Source of the DNA: an uncultured Bacteroidota bacterium
Lineage (GTDB): Bacteria > Bacteroidota > Bacteroidia > Bacteroidales > UBA12481
Direction: 5' to 3'
DNA length: 64,000 nucleotides
Assembly: GCA_903851365.1 (NCBI GenBank)
Contig: CAINOB010000002.1
Span: 76,051-140,050 of the forward strand
In this document: positions 8,582-17,112 of the stretch, piece by piece
Layout of the letters: every line of letters begins with the position of its first letter
Position numbering within the stretch: position 1 is the first letter of the stretch
Notes under the pieces: generated by a model
Database searches by the model: none
Told to the model about the DNA's origin: nothing
The model's input: the letters and a program-made list of their open reading frames with translations, nothing else
Program-made: the position numbers and the translations under genes

Positions 8582-10440
8582 ATTATTTGGTTGAGGTATA
8601 CATAATAAGCTCCCATCGAGAGATCAGCTCCGTTACTGAATTTAGCGTAAAGCCGGGTTTTCCCGATTGGAAGGGTTAAACTGAAAATGATGGATTTATC
8701 ATCCGGACCCACTTCACGGGACGCCTCCTGATTGCCTATTTTTACGGTAGCCTTTGTTATTTTCATCGCTTTGCCGGGACCAAAGGGTTTTCCACCGGGA
8801 ATGGGAATGACAGATGCCGGGAGGCCTCCGCAGATCTCCAGGTCGGCTTCCCTTGGCCATCGGCGCAGTTCAATGTTATATTCACCGGCTTTTCTGATAT
8901 CAATATCCCAGTACCCGTTCAATGGTGCCCCGTTCCTCACCTGCATCTGGTTCCATGCCGGCGTTTCCTCGGCATCTTCGTTAATAGCCGGTGACCCGTC
9001 GGGGTGAACGACCCCCATCCAGTCGTGCGAGGTTAATAAGGCTTCACCTGTGGAGGGATCGCCAAGCCTTACATAGGAGCGGGTTTTCCAATTGCTGAAA
9101 ACATCCGAAAACCAACTTTCATAGGAGCTGCGTAATTTCAGAACGACATCGGGATGATCCTTTGCAATGTCGGTCCTTTGCCCGGGATCGGTTTCCAGAT
9201 CATAGAGCTCAGTGCCATTGACCAACCTCCATCGGTCGGACATTACTGAACAAAGCCGCCATTTTTCGGGGACCTCCTTTCGTTGCGAATCCACAATAAG
9301 TGTGCGACCATCCAGATATTTTGAATCTCCGTGAAATGCCCTGACCAGGCTAACTCCATCTGAATGGTACCCTACCGGGATTTTCAACCGGCACATCTCG
9401 GCCAGGGTGGGCAGTATATCTATATGAGCTGTAAGACTCTTAAAATCAGCACCTTTTGTATAATTACCCTTTGGCCAGCGGATAAAGCAAGGTACACGGT
9501 GACCTCCTTCATAAGGGCTTCCTTTCAACCCGCGCATACCGGCATTGAATCCGATATCTGTCGGGTAGCTGTCCCTCCAGTGCCCGTCGAGCTGCACACC
9601 GGCAGCGGTGCCGTTATCGCTCATAAAAATCAGTATCGTATTATCGGCAATACCCATCTCTTCGAGCTGCTTCCTCAGTTTGCCCAGGTTTTCATCGAAA
9701 TTGGTAATCATCCCATAGAAATTGGGATTGGGAATTTTAGGGTTGTTTTTGTAAGGATCTGAATACTTATCTTCAACGTAATAAGGCCAGTGGGGGGCAT
9801 TGGTGGCCAGGTAGCAGAAGAACGGCTTATCCTTGTTGGTTCTGATAAACTTAAGCGCTTCGGTGAACCATACATCCGTGCAATAACCGGTAAAGGGCTG
9901 CGGATTGCCATTAACGAAATAGTGATCGTCGAAATAGTCATTATCCCAAAAATCCGGTGTATTTCCGATTCCGCCACCCCCATGGTAAACAGCTGTTTTA
10001 AATCCTTTATCCATGGGCCTCGCCGGGTAGGAAGAGCCGAGGTGCCATTTGCCGAACATGCCGGTTTCATATCCGTTAGCTAAAAATATCTGGGCCATGG
10101 TGGTTTCATCTTCACGGATCCGGCTTCTGCCGGTGACCGTATGCCACACCCCGGTGCGGTTATTATACCTTCCGGTCAGCAGCGCTGCCCGGGTGGGCGA
10201 GCAGGTCGGGCAAACGTGGTAATTGGTGAGCCGCATGCTCTCGCTGTAAAGACGATCGAGATTTGGGGTAGAAATATAAGGATTTCCATGTGCAGCAATA
10301 TCGCCATAACCCTGATCATCAGTGAGAATAAGAATAACATTCGGCTGTTTGGGTTCCTGAGCGGTGGCACCGGTTGATGGCAATAAAGTGCCGGATGCCA
10401 GGGTCAGAATCGCTGAATTCAGCAGTGCATTTGTGTTCAT
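8578..10440 (-). CDS. Family S1 sulfatase
   Basis: 620 residues. Signal peptide to about residue 28, then NVILILTDDQGYGDIA with metal-binding DD. The formylglycine motif is C80-S-P-T-R84 followed by AALLTG, so it is a cysteine-type sulfatase needing a maturase (anSME or FGE), which is not in the window. GKWHLG and the second metal site IFMSDNGTA are present. About 440 catalytic residues are followed by an unusual extra C-terminal region (about 460-620) resembling a carbohydrate-binding beta-sandwich (GYWDIDIRKAGEYNIELRRW). Overlaps both neighbours by 4 bp (ATGA), so translation is coupled. Predicted to strip sulfate ester from the glycan attacked by the GH106 enzyme. Confidence 0.9.
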   Translation of the reverse strand: MNTNALLNSAILTLASGTLLPSTGATAQEPKQPNVILILTDDQGYGDIAAHGNPYISTPNLDRLYSESMRLTNYHVCPTCSPTRAALLTGRYNNRTGVWHTVTGRSRIREDETTMAQIFLANGYETGMFGKWHLGSSYPARPMDKGFKTAVYHGGGGIGNTPDFWDNDYFDDHYFVNGNPQPFTGYCTDVWFTEALKFIRTNKDKPFFCYLATNAPHWPYYVEDKYSDPYKNNPKIPNPNFYGMITNFDENLGKLRKQLEEMGIADNTILIFMSDNGTAAGVQLDGHWRDSYPTDIGFNAGMRGLKGSPYEGGHRVPCFIRWPKGNYTKGADFKSLTAHIDILPTLAEMCRLKIPVGYHSDGVSLVRAFHGDSKYLDGRTLIVDSQRKEVPEKWRLCSVMSDRWRLVNGTELYDLETDPGQRTDIAKDHPDVVLKLRSSYESWFSDVFSNWKTRSYVRLGDPSTGEALLTSHDWMGVVHPDGSPAINEDAEETPAWNQMQVRNGAPLNGYWDIDIRKAGEYNIELRRWPREADLEICGGLPASVIPIPGGKPFGPGKAMKITKATVKIGNQEASREVGPDDKSIIFSLTLPIGKTRLYAKFSNGADLSMGAYYVYLNQII

Positions 10441-12203
10441 TTCTTCAATATCATTTCTGCCTCACTGATGATCCTGAGCCGGGCCATTTCCGTGGCTTGT
10501 TTCCGCAGAATTTTCAGATTGGCCCGGTGTGCCGCATATTCATCGGGTAAATAGGGTGCTTCGGGATAGTCCCAGTTATCAGTCCGAAACAGGGGAACGG
10601 GAATGATCGGGCAATCCAGATCAACGAGATTACCCAGCGGGTTGCGGGCCCAGGCATACCGAACCTCAATAGGATCAATGACCTGGCTGTTACTGATCTC
10701 GATCCTTTTTTTATCATCAACCGGCTTGCCTTTATCGTCGGTTGTTTTCACATACACCGCTTTTGCGGGATAAAAATGCCGATCGCTTCCGGCGATGCAA
10801 AAACCTTCGATCGGACGATCATCAGACGTTTTTACTTCCTTATCGAAGGTGACGATTATTTTGTCCTGAAGTCTTTCTATTCCGGTGCAGATTGCCGGTT
10901 TCCATATAAGATCAAATCCATATTGGGTGGCCAGAGCCCATCGGGCCATTCGTTCACCGGTTTCCACCTTTTTCTGGGGATGGTACCAGTTTACCTGCTG
11001 ATCGTAAGAGCAGGCATATCCCGTGTTTGGCAGATCCATGAAGGCTTTAAACTGCGCTTCACGAATAGATGGGGTGGGATCGATCATCCGGAGTTCGTAA
11101 TTATCCATTGTCTGCGGATCGCCACCCGCACTGGTTTCAATAATTCCGAATGGCAAATTTTTATCGTTGAAGGTAGTTCTCCAGTCTTTTATCAGTGCCT
11201 TAAAGTTTGATGAGTACTGTTTGGGCCGCGAATCTTCCAGGGCGTTATTGTATCCCTGATGAAACACAATCCCTTTAACGCTAAGTCCGGCAATTAACGC
11301 GACCATTCCGGTATACGATGATCCAGGAAAATTCCGGTCGAGAGAGGGTCCAGGAGCCGGTTTAATCGGTTTTCGTTCAGGCTTCTGGCCTTCCTTAATC
11401 CGGGCTGCACTATCTTTCTCCCAATTTCTGATCTGTGTTTTGAGGTTTTCAACCGGATCGTAGGCAGCCACCTTATCATTCCATTGTTTAAGCAAAGAAC
11501 TGTTTTCGGGCATTCCGGCCAGTGTCTGCGGAGTGAGCCAGGCTTCGACTGTGGTACCGCCCATGGATACATCAATCAACCCGATCGGTACCTGGCTGGC
11601 CATAAACAGGCGCCTGCCGAAAATATACCCCAATCCTGAAAAAGTCGGGACTGTTTCCGGGGAACAGATGAACCAGAATCCTTTTTTATCATAGCGTTCA
11701 TACCAGCCATCATACTCGTTGATCCGTTCAAAATCCTTCTGTGGTTTCAGGTCTGCCGAACAGGGGATGGTCATCAAACGGATATTCGGAAAGTGTGCCG
11801 ACAGGATTTCCGTGTCGCCATGGAAGATCCGGGCAAGGTCGAATTCCATATTGCTTTGCCCCCCAAGTACCCAGATATCTCCGACTAAAACATTGGTGAA
11901 AAGCACCGAACCGCCTTTGCCGGAGACTTTCATGTCCGCCGGCTGTGCGTTGGCAGGCATCGGATCGAGATAGACCGACCACTCTCCCTGTTGATTTGCG
12001 ACAACGGATTTGACCTGTCCGCCGAATTCAATTTTTACCTTTTCCTGCGGTGATGCCGATCCCCAGATTCTGACCGGCTTATCACGCTGCAGCACCATGT
12101 TGTTATCAAAAATATGGGCGGGACGAACCTGTGCAGTCAGCGTCAGGCTGATAAGTGAAACCGACAGTAGCAGAACGGTTTTCAGTATGGTTGCTTTTGA
12201 CAT
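10437..12203 (-). CDS. SGNH-type sialate O-acetylesterase-like carbohydrate esterase
   Basis: 588 residues, signal peptide to about residue 24 (LTLTAQ). The N-terminal beta domain contains NNMVLQRDKPVRIWGSA, typical of SASA-domain esterases. The nucleophile block is VLGGQSNMEFDL (Ser in GQSNM). GLIDVSMGGTTVEAWLTP and IVFHQGYNNA follow; most family members have HQGExN, so Tyr replaces Glu here. A VNWYHPQKK segment is a plausible Asp/His block. Known members remove O-acetyl groups from sugars. It is the first gene of the three-gene coupled operon, and the conserved 63-bp element lies 37 bp upstream. Confidence 0.85.
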   Translation of the reverse strand: MSKATILKTVLLLSVSLISLTLTAQVRPAHIFDNNMVLQRDKPVRIWGSASPQEKVKIEFGGQVKSVVANQQGEWSVYLDPMPANAQPADMKVSGKGGSVLFTNVLVGDIWVLGGQSNMEFDLARIFHGDTEILSAHFPNIRLMTIPCSADLKPQKDFERINEYDGWYERYDKKGFWFICSPETVPTFSGLGYIFGRRLFMASQVPIGLIDVSMGGTTVEAWLTPQTLAGMPENSSLLKQWNDKVAAYDPVENLKTQIRNWEKDSAARIKEGQKPERKPIKPAPGPSLDRNFPGSSYTGMVALIAGLSVKGIVFHQGYNNALEDSRPKQYSSNFKALIKDWRTTFNDKNLPFGIIETSAGGDPQTMDNYELRMIDPTPSIREAQFKAFMDLPNTGYACSYDQQVNWYHPQKKVETGERMARWALATQYGFDLIWKPAICTGIERLQDKIIVTFDKEVKTSDDRPIEGFCIAGSDRHFYPAKAVYVKTTDDKGKPVDDKKRIEISNSQVIDPIEVRYAWARNPLGNLVDLDCPIIPVPLFRTDNWDYPEAPYLPDEYAAHRANLKILRKQATEMARLRIISEAEMILKK

Positions 12204-12239
12204 ATTTCCCCTTTTTGCTCGATTTATTGAATATCGAGC

Positions 12240-12302
12240 TAAAGGTAATAGCCAAATTCGAAATGGATGTATATCTGATTGGTGGAACTGGTCACTAACT
12301 TG
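12240..12302 (-). promoter_or_regulatory. Conserved 63-bp upstream element, copy 2
   Basis: Gap-free match (53 of 63) to 2158-2220, here 37 bp upstream of the acetylesterase start at 12203. The minus strand again ends in TACCTTTA, a near -7 box, so the leader would be short. Differences cluster in the part furthest from the gene and at single positions, while the middle 21 positions are identical. This is what a conserved regulator site with a drifting flank would look like. Confidence 0.6.
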
Positions 12303-12323
12303 GCTGATCAGCGTGAATACCCA

Positions 12324-13013
12324 CTAATCCACGTGCTTTATTTCCCCGACACCATGTTGGCGGACATCCTTCAGGATTGCCTTGCCTGAGTAATGAATGT
12401 ACCCCACACCCGAATGCTTTATTGTGATTTCCTTTTCGGCCGTGAGAAGCACATTCCCCACTGAACTGTTCTGTATGGATACCCGGTCGGCAACCAGGTC
12501 TCTGGCATTGAAATCCCCGACGGCTTGATTTTTAACTATCAGGTTGTCGCATTTGCCTTTCAGCACAACATCGCCCACGGATTGGCATAGGATCTTGATG
12601 GCCGGAGCATTCATATCCAGTTCGACATTGCCGGCTGATTGAACTTTTATTTCGACCGGACCCGTCGCTGCGATCTGGTTGCCACAAATCAGGCTTGCGT
12701 TTTCATTCCTGATGAACATTACATCGATCTGCCGTAAGTAGATTTTGATCTTACAAAGCGTGAAAACCGGTTGTCGCAATTTCCCTTCCACCGAAACATA
12801 GAGGGTCCTTCCCGAATTTACGACACTGATGAATTCCTGTAAATTCTCATCAGTCTCCACAATCACTTTTTCTTCATCCGACTGATATAATTCAATCAGT
12901 CCTTTGCCGGAAACGTGCAGGCGAATAAACGAACTCACGCTGATTTCCCTCGATATGATGTTGCCATTTCCTTTGACTTCAATCATTTGCCGGAGTGGTT
13001 TAAAATTTACCAT
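12324..13013 (-). CDS. DUF2807 (head GIN domain) beta-helix protein without signal peptide
   Basis: 229 residues. ISREISVSSFIRLHVSGKG and the repeating short strands (SAGNVELDMNAP, SVGDVVLKGKC, AVGDFNARDLVADR, SSVGNVLLTAEK) are typical of DUF2807 'auto-transporter adhesin head GIN' proteins that form a right-handed beta-helix. Family members normally have a signal peptide or lipobox. This one starts MVNFKPLRQMIEV with neither, so it may be cytoplasmic. It is divergent from the AraC gene at 13143, and the 129-bp gap holds paired direct repeats. A link between the two genes is likely but unproven. Confidence 0.75.
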   Translation of the reverse strand: MVNFKPLRQMIEVKGNGNIISREISVSSFIRLHVSGKGLIELYQSDEEKVIVETDENLQEFISVVNSGRTLYVSVEGKLRQPVFTLCKIKIYLRQIDVMFIRNENASLICGNQIAATGPVEIKVQSAGNVELDMNAPAIKILCQSVGDVVLKGKCDNLIVKNQAVGDFNARDLVADRVSIQNSSVGNVLLTAEKEITIKHSGVGYIHYSGKAILKDVRQHGVGEIKHVD

Positions 13014-13077
13014 ATTATTGAGTGTTAATTTTATTTGTGTTTTACCGATGTAAAAGTAGAGCGGCGAAAGAATATCT

Positions 13078-13115
13078 ATTTATATTTACGGGATAAAAAT
13101 TTATATTTGCGGGAT
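13078..13115 (+). promoter_or_regulatory. Two 17-bp direct repeats with embedded -7 box (AraC promoter)
   Basis: ATTTATATTTACGGGAT (13078-13094) and ATTTATATTTGCGGGAT (13099-13115) differ at one base and are spaced 21 bp, two helical turns. The second copy contains TATATTTG (13102-13109), a perfect Bacteroidota -7 box, which places transcription start near 13116, about 27 bp before the AraC start. Direct repeats two turns apart are a standard AraC-type dimer site, so autoregulation is likely. The site could also affect the divergent DUF2807 gene. Confidence 0.65.
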
Positions 13116-13142
13116 TATTTTAAAAGGTAAACCGATAGGGAA

Positions 13143-13475
13143 ATGACCTATATCAAAAAGGAATATGACAGGGAAAGGATACGGTTTGCCCGTGATTACC
13201 TGTTAAAGCACATGGAAAATCCTCCAAGTCTTCCTGAATTGGCGAGGCTGGCAGGAATCAATGAGTTTAAGCTGAAAAATGGATTTAAAGAAATTTTCAA
13301 TCAGCCGGTCTTTGCCTGGCTGGCTGATGTGCGCCTGGAAACTGCTAAGGATGAGTTGATGAAAAGGAGCAAATCCCTCACTGAAATTGCCTTTGAGCTG
13401 GGTTTTTCCTCTCCACAGCATTTCAGTACTGCCTTTAAAAAGAAGTATGGAGTAGCTCCAAGGAAAATTATTTGA
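13143..13475 (+). CDS. Minimal AraC-family transcription regulator
   Basis: 110 residues consisting almost only of the two-helix-turn-helix AraC domain: first HTH PSLPELARLAGINEFKLKNGFKEIF (about 22-46), second SLTEIAFELGFSSPQHFSTAFKKKYGVAPRKI (about 78-110). There is no sensing domain, so it resembles MarA/SoxS-type or truncated PchR-type regulators acting through amount rather than ligand. Paired direct repeats directly upstream are the likely own operator. The divergent DUF2807 gene is a candidate target. Confidence 0.9.
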   Translation: MTYIKKEYDRERIRFARDYLLKHMENPPSLPELARLAGINEFKLKNGFKEIFNQPVFAWLADVRLETAKDELMKRSKSLTEIAFELGFSSPQHFSTAFKKKYGVAPRKII

Positions 13476-13530
13476 AGCAGTTAATTTTTCAGATGAGCTC
13501 CTTTTTCTATTTCAGGTCATTCAGAGCGCA

Positions 13531-13555
13531 CTCACCTTTTGGTTTTAAAGGTGAG
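13531..13555. terminator. Hairpin between convergent genes
   Basis: CTCACCTTT (13531-13539) and AAAGGTGAG (13547-13555) form a 9-bp stem with a 7-nt loop, starting at the stop codon of the lipoprotein at 13532. It lies 55 bp past the convergent AraC stop. There is no strong T-run on either side, so a terminator role is only plausible. Confidence 0.35.
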
Positions 13556-15073
13556 CTGGTTGCCGTAACTCGTGCCAATCTCATTGACTGCGTAAGCCCT
13601 GATGTAATAGGTAGTATTCGGTGACAAGGGGCTTATGGAACTGGTAAAGGCATTATTTCCACTGCCATCAGTGGTTCGATCATTCTCAATTGTTGGATAT
13701 TGGGAGGTACTCCAGCAAACTCCCCGCAGCGTTACTATTGATCCTCCGTCATCGGTTATTCCTCCGCCAGACTGTGCCGAGGTACTGGTAATCAGGTCGA
13801 TGTTCTGGGTCCAGACAGATGCAAGCACCTTCGGTTTGGTACTGACCGGCACCTCATAGCTGTAGGCTGTTCCCATGATGTTGGTGGCATAGGCACGGAG
13901 GTAATATTCCCAACCCGGTTCCAGACCCTCAATTTTACTCGATAGGAAACCTGCAGATAATTCATCGGAGGTTTTAGAATCCGAGGTGGTGGGATTATGA
14001 TTCAGGCTCCAGCATACTCCGCGCGCCAAAATACTCTCACCGCCATTAGAATAGATGTCGCTGTATGCCATAACCGTTGTTCTGGTTATCTCCCCAATGG
14101 CTGAAAATTCAACAGTGGGCACCGTTGAGGTGGTTTTGAAAGTTTGGATTTCCCCGTAGGAGGTTCCCACACCGTTGATGGCATATGCCCTAACATAATA
14201 GGTAGTTCCCGCGATCAGGCTGTGCACCCGACTTTCGAAATCTCCTGGTTCCCTACCATCCATGGTCTTGGTATCATTTATTTGAGGGGGTCTTTGAGTG
14301 CTCCAGCAGACTCCTTTGTATCGTAGCGGTGATCCTCCATCAAGGATATTGTTGCCCCCGGTCATTGCCGAGTTAATCGTGATATTCACTATTGGGTTGG
14401 TATGGATGATCGCCAGGCCCGGCGTGGTCAGGGTAAGCTGTTCTCCGTAAGAAGTTCCCCTTGAATTTGTAGCATAAGTCCTTATATAATAAACCATTCC
14501 GGCCAGTAGATTATCTGCCGTCACATGAAAAGCGCCTTGCAAGTTTTCACTACGCATGGAATGATCATTTATCATTGGAAGATCATGCGTACTCCAGCAG
14601 GCGCCGCAGGCGGTGATCTGACTTCCTCCATCCTTGAGAATTTCTCCAAGAATTTGTATCGAGCGAATATTAATCGATTCGATTTTTCGGGTTTTAACCA
14701 CTGGAAAACTGGATGAAATGCGGATTGCTTTTCTGGCGGTACCCACCATCCCCTTTTGATCCTTTACTTCCAGAACAATCGTATAATCCCTTAATTCCTG
14801 AAATTGATGAGTGATAATCTTGCCGGTTGAAAAGTTAGTATCCCAGGAGCCATCATTATTCCAATCCCAGCGAACCTGCAAGGTTTGGGATTCATCTTCC
14901 AAATCGTGACTTGCTGATGCATCGAAAGTGATCAGGCTATCCGTATTTCCAACGACAGGAGTAAAAGTAAAAGCCGGAACAGGTGGGGTATTGGGCTTTT
15001 CACAACCCGCAATGGTTATAATAATCGCCAATAATGCAATGCAGTAGGACCTGAAAGGAATGAAGGATCGCAT
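13532..15073 (-). CDS. Surface lipoprotein with PKD domain and four FN3-like repeats
   Basis: 513 residues. Lipoprotein signal MRSFIPFRSYCIALLAIIIT... with lipobox TIAGC, so it is probably membrane-anchored. A PKD-like domain covers about 33-120 (DWNNDGSWDTNFSTGK, THQFQELRDYTIVLEV). Four repeats of about 95 residues follow (about 125-513), each with GG..I...GxCWSt..P, an acidic loop, YYiRaYA.N..GTsYGe and F.T. These repeats are common in Bacteroidota surface lipoproteins. No catalytic motif; likely an adhesion or binding scaffold. Confidence 0.85.
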   Translation of the reverse strand: MRSFIPFRSYCIALLAIIITIAGCEKPNTPPVPAFTFTPVVGNTDSLITFDASASHDLEDESQTLQVRWDWNNDGSWDTNFSTGKIITHQFQELRDYTIVLEVKDQKGMVGTARKAIRISSSFPVVKTRKIESINIRSIQILGEILKDGGSQITACGACWSTHDLPMINDHSMRSENLQGAFHVTADNLLAGMVYYIRTYATNSRGTSYGEQLTLTTPGLAIIHTNPIVNITINSAMTGGNNILDGGSPLRYKGVCWSTQRPPQINDTKTMDGREPGDFESRVHSLIAGTTYYVRAYAINGVGTSYGEIQTFKTTSTVPTVEFSAIGEITRTTVMAYSDIYSNGGESILARGVCWSLNHNPTTSDSKTSDELSAGFLSSKIEGLEPGWEYYLRAYATNIMGTAYSYEVPVSTKPKVLASVWTQNIDLITSTSAQSGGGITDDGGSIVTLRGVCWSTSQYPTIENDRTTDGSGNNAFTSSISPLSPNTTYYIRAYAVNEIGTSYGNQLTFKTKR

Positions 15074-15157
15074 GGACAGATTGAAATATCCATATAAAGT
15101 TACGGAATAAATTGCATAGGCAACAGAAAGAAAAAATCAGCAAGGTTTAATCCATTT

Positions 15158-15778
15158 TCAATTTGTCAGGTTGTCGATGGTTCCATCTGGCTGAACCTGA
15201 ATTTTGGTACTCTTTTTTATGATTTTCCCGCGATAGGAAAATGATCCTGATAATTTACAGGATTTTAGATGGCCATTCTCATAAAAGCTTACGGGGAAAA
15301 ACAGGCTGTTACTGCATGGAATCCCGTCAACGATAATATCATGGACCGGATAACATCCCTTCAGCCGGCCGGAGGGATAAAACCCGGCATATACCCCGGA
15401 TTCTCCGCCTCCTCCACGGCATTCGATCCCCTGGACCACCTGATTTTTGGGAAGTACGCAATTTATACAGGTCTTGAGCGAGTCGAAGCTAATCCATGTT
15501 TTGGCCGGTAGTGTGAATTCCTTAAGCTTTACCGGACGGGATGTTTGGAAGGTCCGGAGTTCCCAGTCAGGATAAAAATGGACCCACCCTTTTTCAACCT
15601 CGAACGAATCCTGCTGAAAGGCTTTGGCAGTAAAGCCGATCATGATGCCAGAGCGCTTGTCCTGCCTTAGTTTGGTAAAGCGAATCCCGTGTTTCTCCAC
15701 ATTCCTTTCCCAGTGAAAGGGCGTGCAGGATCCCAGGATTATCAAGAGGCAAAAGGCTGCTGTTTTTATAAACTTCAT
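15158..15778 (-). CDS. Lipoprotein with MORN-like C-terminal strands
   Basis: 206 residues, signal peptide with lipobox LGSC at about residue 18. The C-terminal half has repeated short hairpins such as GFYPSGRLKGCYPVHD, VSFYENGHLKSCKLSG and IQVQPDGTI, which resemble MORN-variant repeats. Several Cys (C115, C118, C125 region and later) could form disulfides or bind metal. It overlaps the ceramidase-like gene by ATGA and is the last gene of that operon. Function unknown. Confidence 0.7.
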   Translation of the reverse strand: MKFIKTAAFCLLIILGSCTPFHWERNVEKHGIRFTKLRQDKRSGIMIGFTAKAFQQDSFEVEKGWVHFYPDWELRTFQTSRPVKLKEFTLPAKTWISFDSLKTCINCVLPKNQVVQGIECRGGGGESGVYAGFYPSGRLKGCYPVHDIIVDGIPCSNSLFFPVSFYENGHLKSCKLSGSFSYRGKIIKKSTKIQVQPDGTIDNLTN

Positions 15779-17103
15779 TTTTTGGCACCCGTCCCTTTCA
15801 TTACCTTATGGATCGCAGCGGTAACCAGGTCTTCAACATTATCGGAAAATGGACCCGGGAGCCCGTAAAAGATCATGCTTGAATTGGCTTCATATCCGCC
15901 CTCTTTCAGGATGCGGAGCGACGGGATATAGCAGGTCACTTCGCTGCAATATCCGGCCACGAAAAGATTTTCATCAGGGTATTGCTTTTTCATATTCAGC
16001 GAATAATCAACCACCACCTCACCGCCCATCCCAAGAATTGTCAGATCCTTATTGAAACGGATGGCTTGCACGGGATAAGGAAACCGGGTGATATCCCACC
16101 CTTTGTTAAAGGCCTCGAGTATCAGCTTGGCCCGGTTCCGTACATAGAAATCATCGCTGAGGATATCTTTCTGGTATTGATCGAGATCCATCGGGGGGAA
16201 TTCCAGATTGGCGGTAGTAAAATCGGTGCGGATGGGTGGCCGAACTTTGTGCAGGTTTCCGGCTAAAGCCTTTTGAACAGCATCGGCCAGTGTTTTTCCG
16301 TTCTGCTCGGCGAGTTCAATGGTCCCGCCGGGAACAGGACCCTGATCGGCTCCGCAGCCGGTAATGAAAAATGCCGTCGATCCCGGAAAAACCTTCTCCA
16401 GTTCGATCATGGCATAGCCCGAATAATCTCCGTTTACCAGCGTATTATCTGGCCCCAGCGTGGTGTTATGGCAGGCGTATCCACACAGGATAGCCTGGAT
16501 TTTACCGGCGGGTGTCGAAAACCGTATGATCGGAACATCCGGATCGCTGACGGTGACAGCAGTTCCCCTGCGGTTCATTCCAAAACCAGCAGTTCCGTGG
16601 CCACATTCAATTTCCATCGGTACAAGCCCGGCTACAGCCATATCAATTACCGTGACGATGTCGTCGGTTAGCTGATGATTATAACGAATAACCGCCTGGA
16701 ATTCTGCAGGTGTGAAATTGAACATGCCGCTCAGGGCAGGCCAGATCACAGGCGCAGCATGCGTATGAGATGAATTGAACAGCAATTGCGACCTCGTGAT
16801 GCCATATTTTTTGAAAACCCGGTCAGAGACCTGGGAGGTTATCTCGCGCGAAAGTCCAAGTACATCAACAGTAACAATGACGACCTTACTATGAGGATTC
16901 TCCTCGATCACCAATGCCTTGGCCCATAGGTCATACGACTTACCTTCCGATGCTGTTTGTCGGGCGGCATACCCGTTCAGCCAGATCGGGAATTCCGGGG
17001 TGATGGTCTTACGCCCGATTCCAACCCGGAAATCCGAACCCCACGACGTTAGGGCGACCAGAAGCAAGGGCAGAAACAGGAAATTTCTTAAAATGCGGCT
17101 CAT
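15775..17103 (-). CDS. Neutral/alkaline ceramidase-like secreted hydrolase
   Basis: 442 residues, signal peptide to about residue 22 (TSWG). RVGIGRKTITPEFPIWLNGYA and VVIVTVDVLGLSREI, then LFNSSHTHAAPVIWP (HTH zinc-ligand motif), CGYACHNTTLGPDN and GDYSGYAMIELEKVFPG match the neutral ceramidase N-terminal domain. It lacks the C-terminal Ig-like domain of full ceramidases. Many genes of this type in glycan loci are annotated only by this domain and the substrate is open; amide bond cleavage is inference. It follows the esterase gene by 9 bp and overlaps the next lipoprotein. Confidence 0.75.
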   Translation of the reverse strand: MSRILRNFLFLPLLLVALTSWGSDFRVGIGRKTITPEFPIWLNGYAARQTASEGKSYDLWAKALVIEENPHSKVVIVTVDVLGLSREITSQVSDRVFKKYGITRSQLLFNSSHTHAAPVIWPALSGMFNFTPAEFQAVIRYNHQLTDDIVTVIDMAVAGLVPMEIECGHGTAGFGMNRRGTAVTVSDPDVPIIRFSTPAGKIQAILCGYACHNTTLGPDNTLVNGDYSGYAMIELEKVFPGSTAFFITGCGADQGPVPGGTIELAEQNGKTLADAVQKALAGNLHKVRPPIRTDFTTANLEFPPMDLDQYQKDILSDDFYVRNRAKLILEAFNKGWDITRFPYPVQAIRFNKDLTILGMGGEVVVDYSLNMKKQYPDENLFVAGYCSEVTCYIPSLRILKEGGYEANSSMIFYGLPGPFSDNVEDLVTAAIHKVMKGTGAKK

Positions 17104-17112
17104 CTTTTTTAA

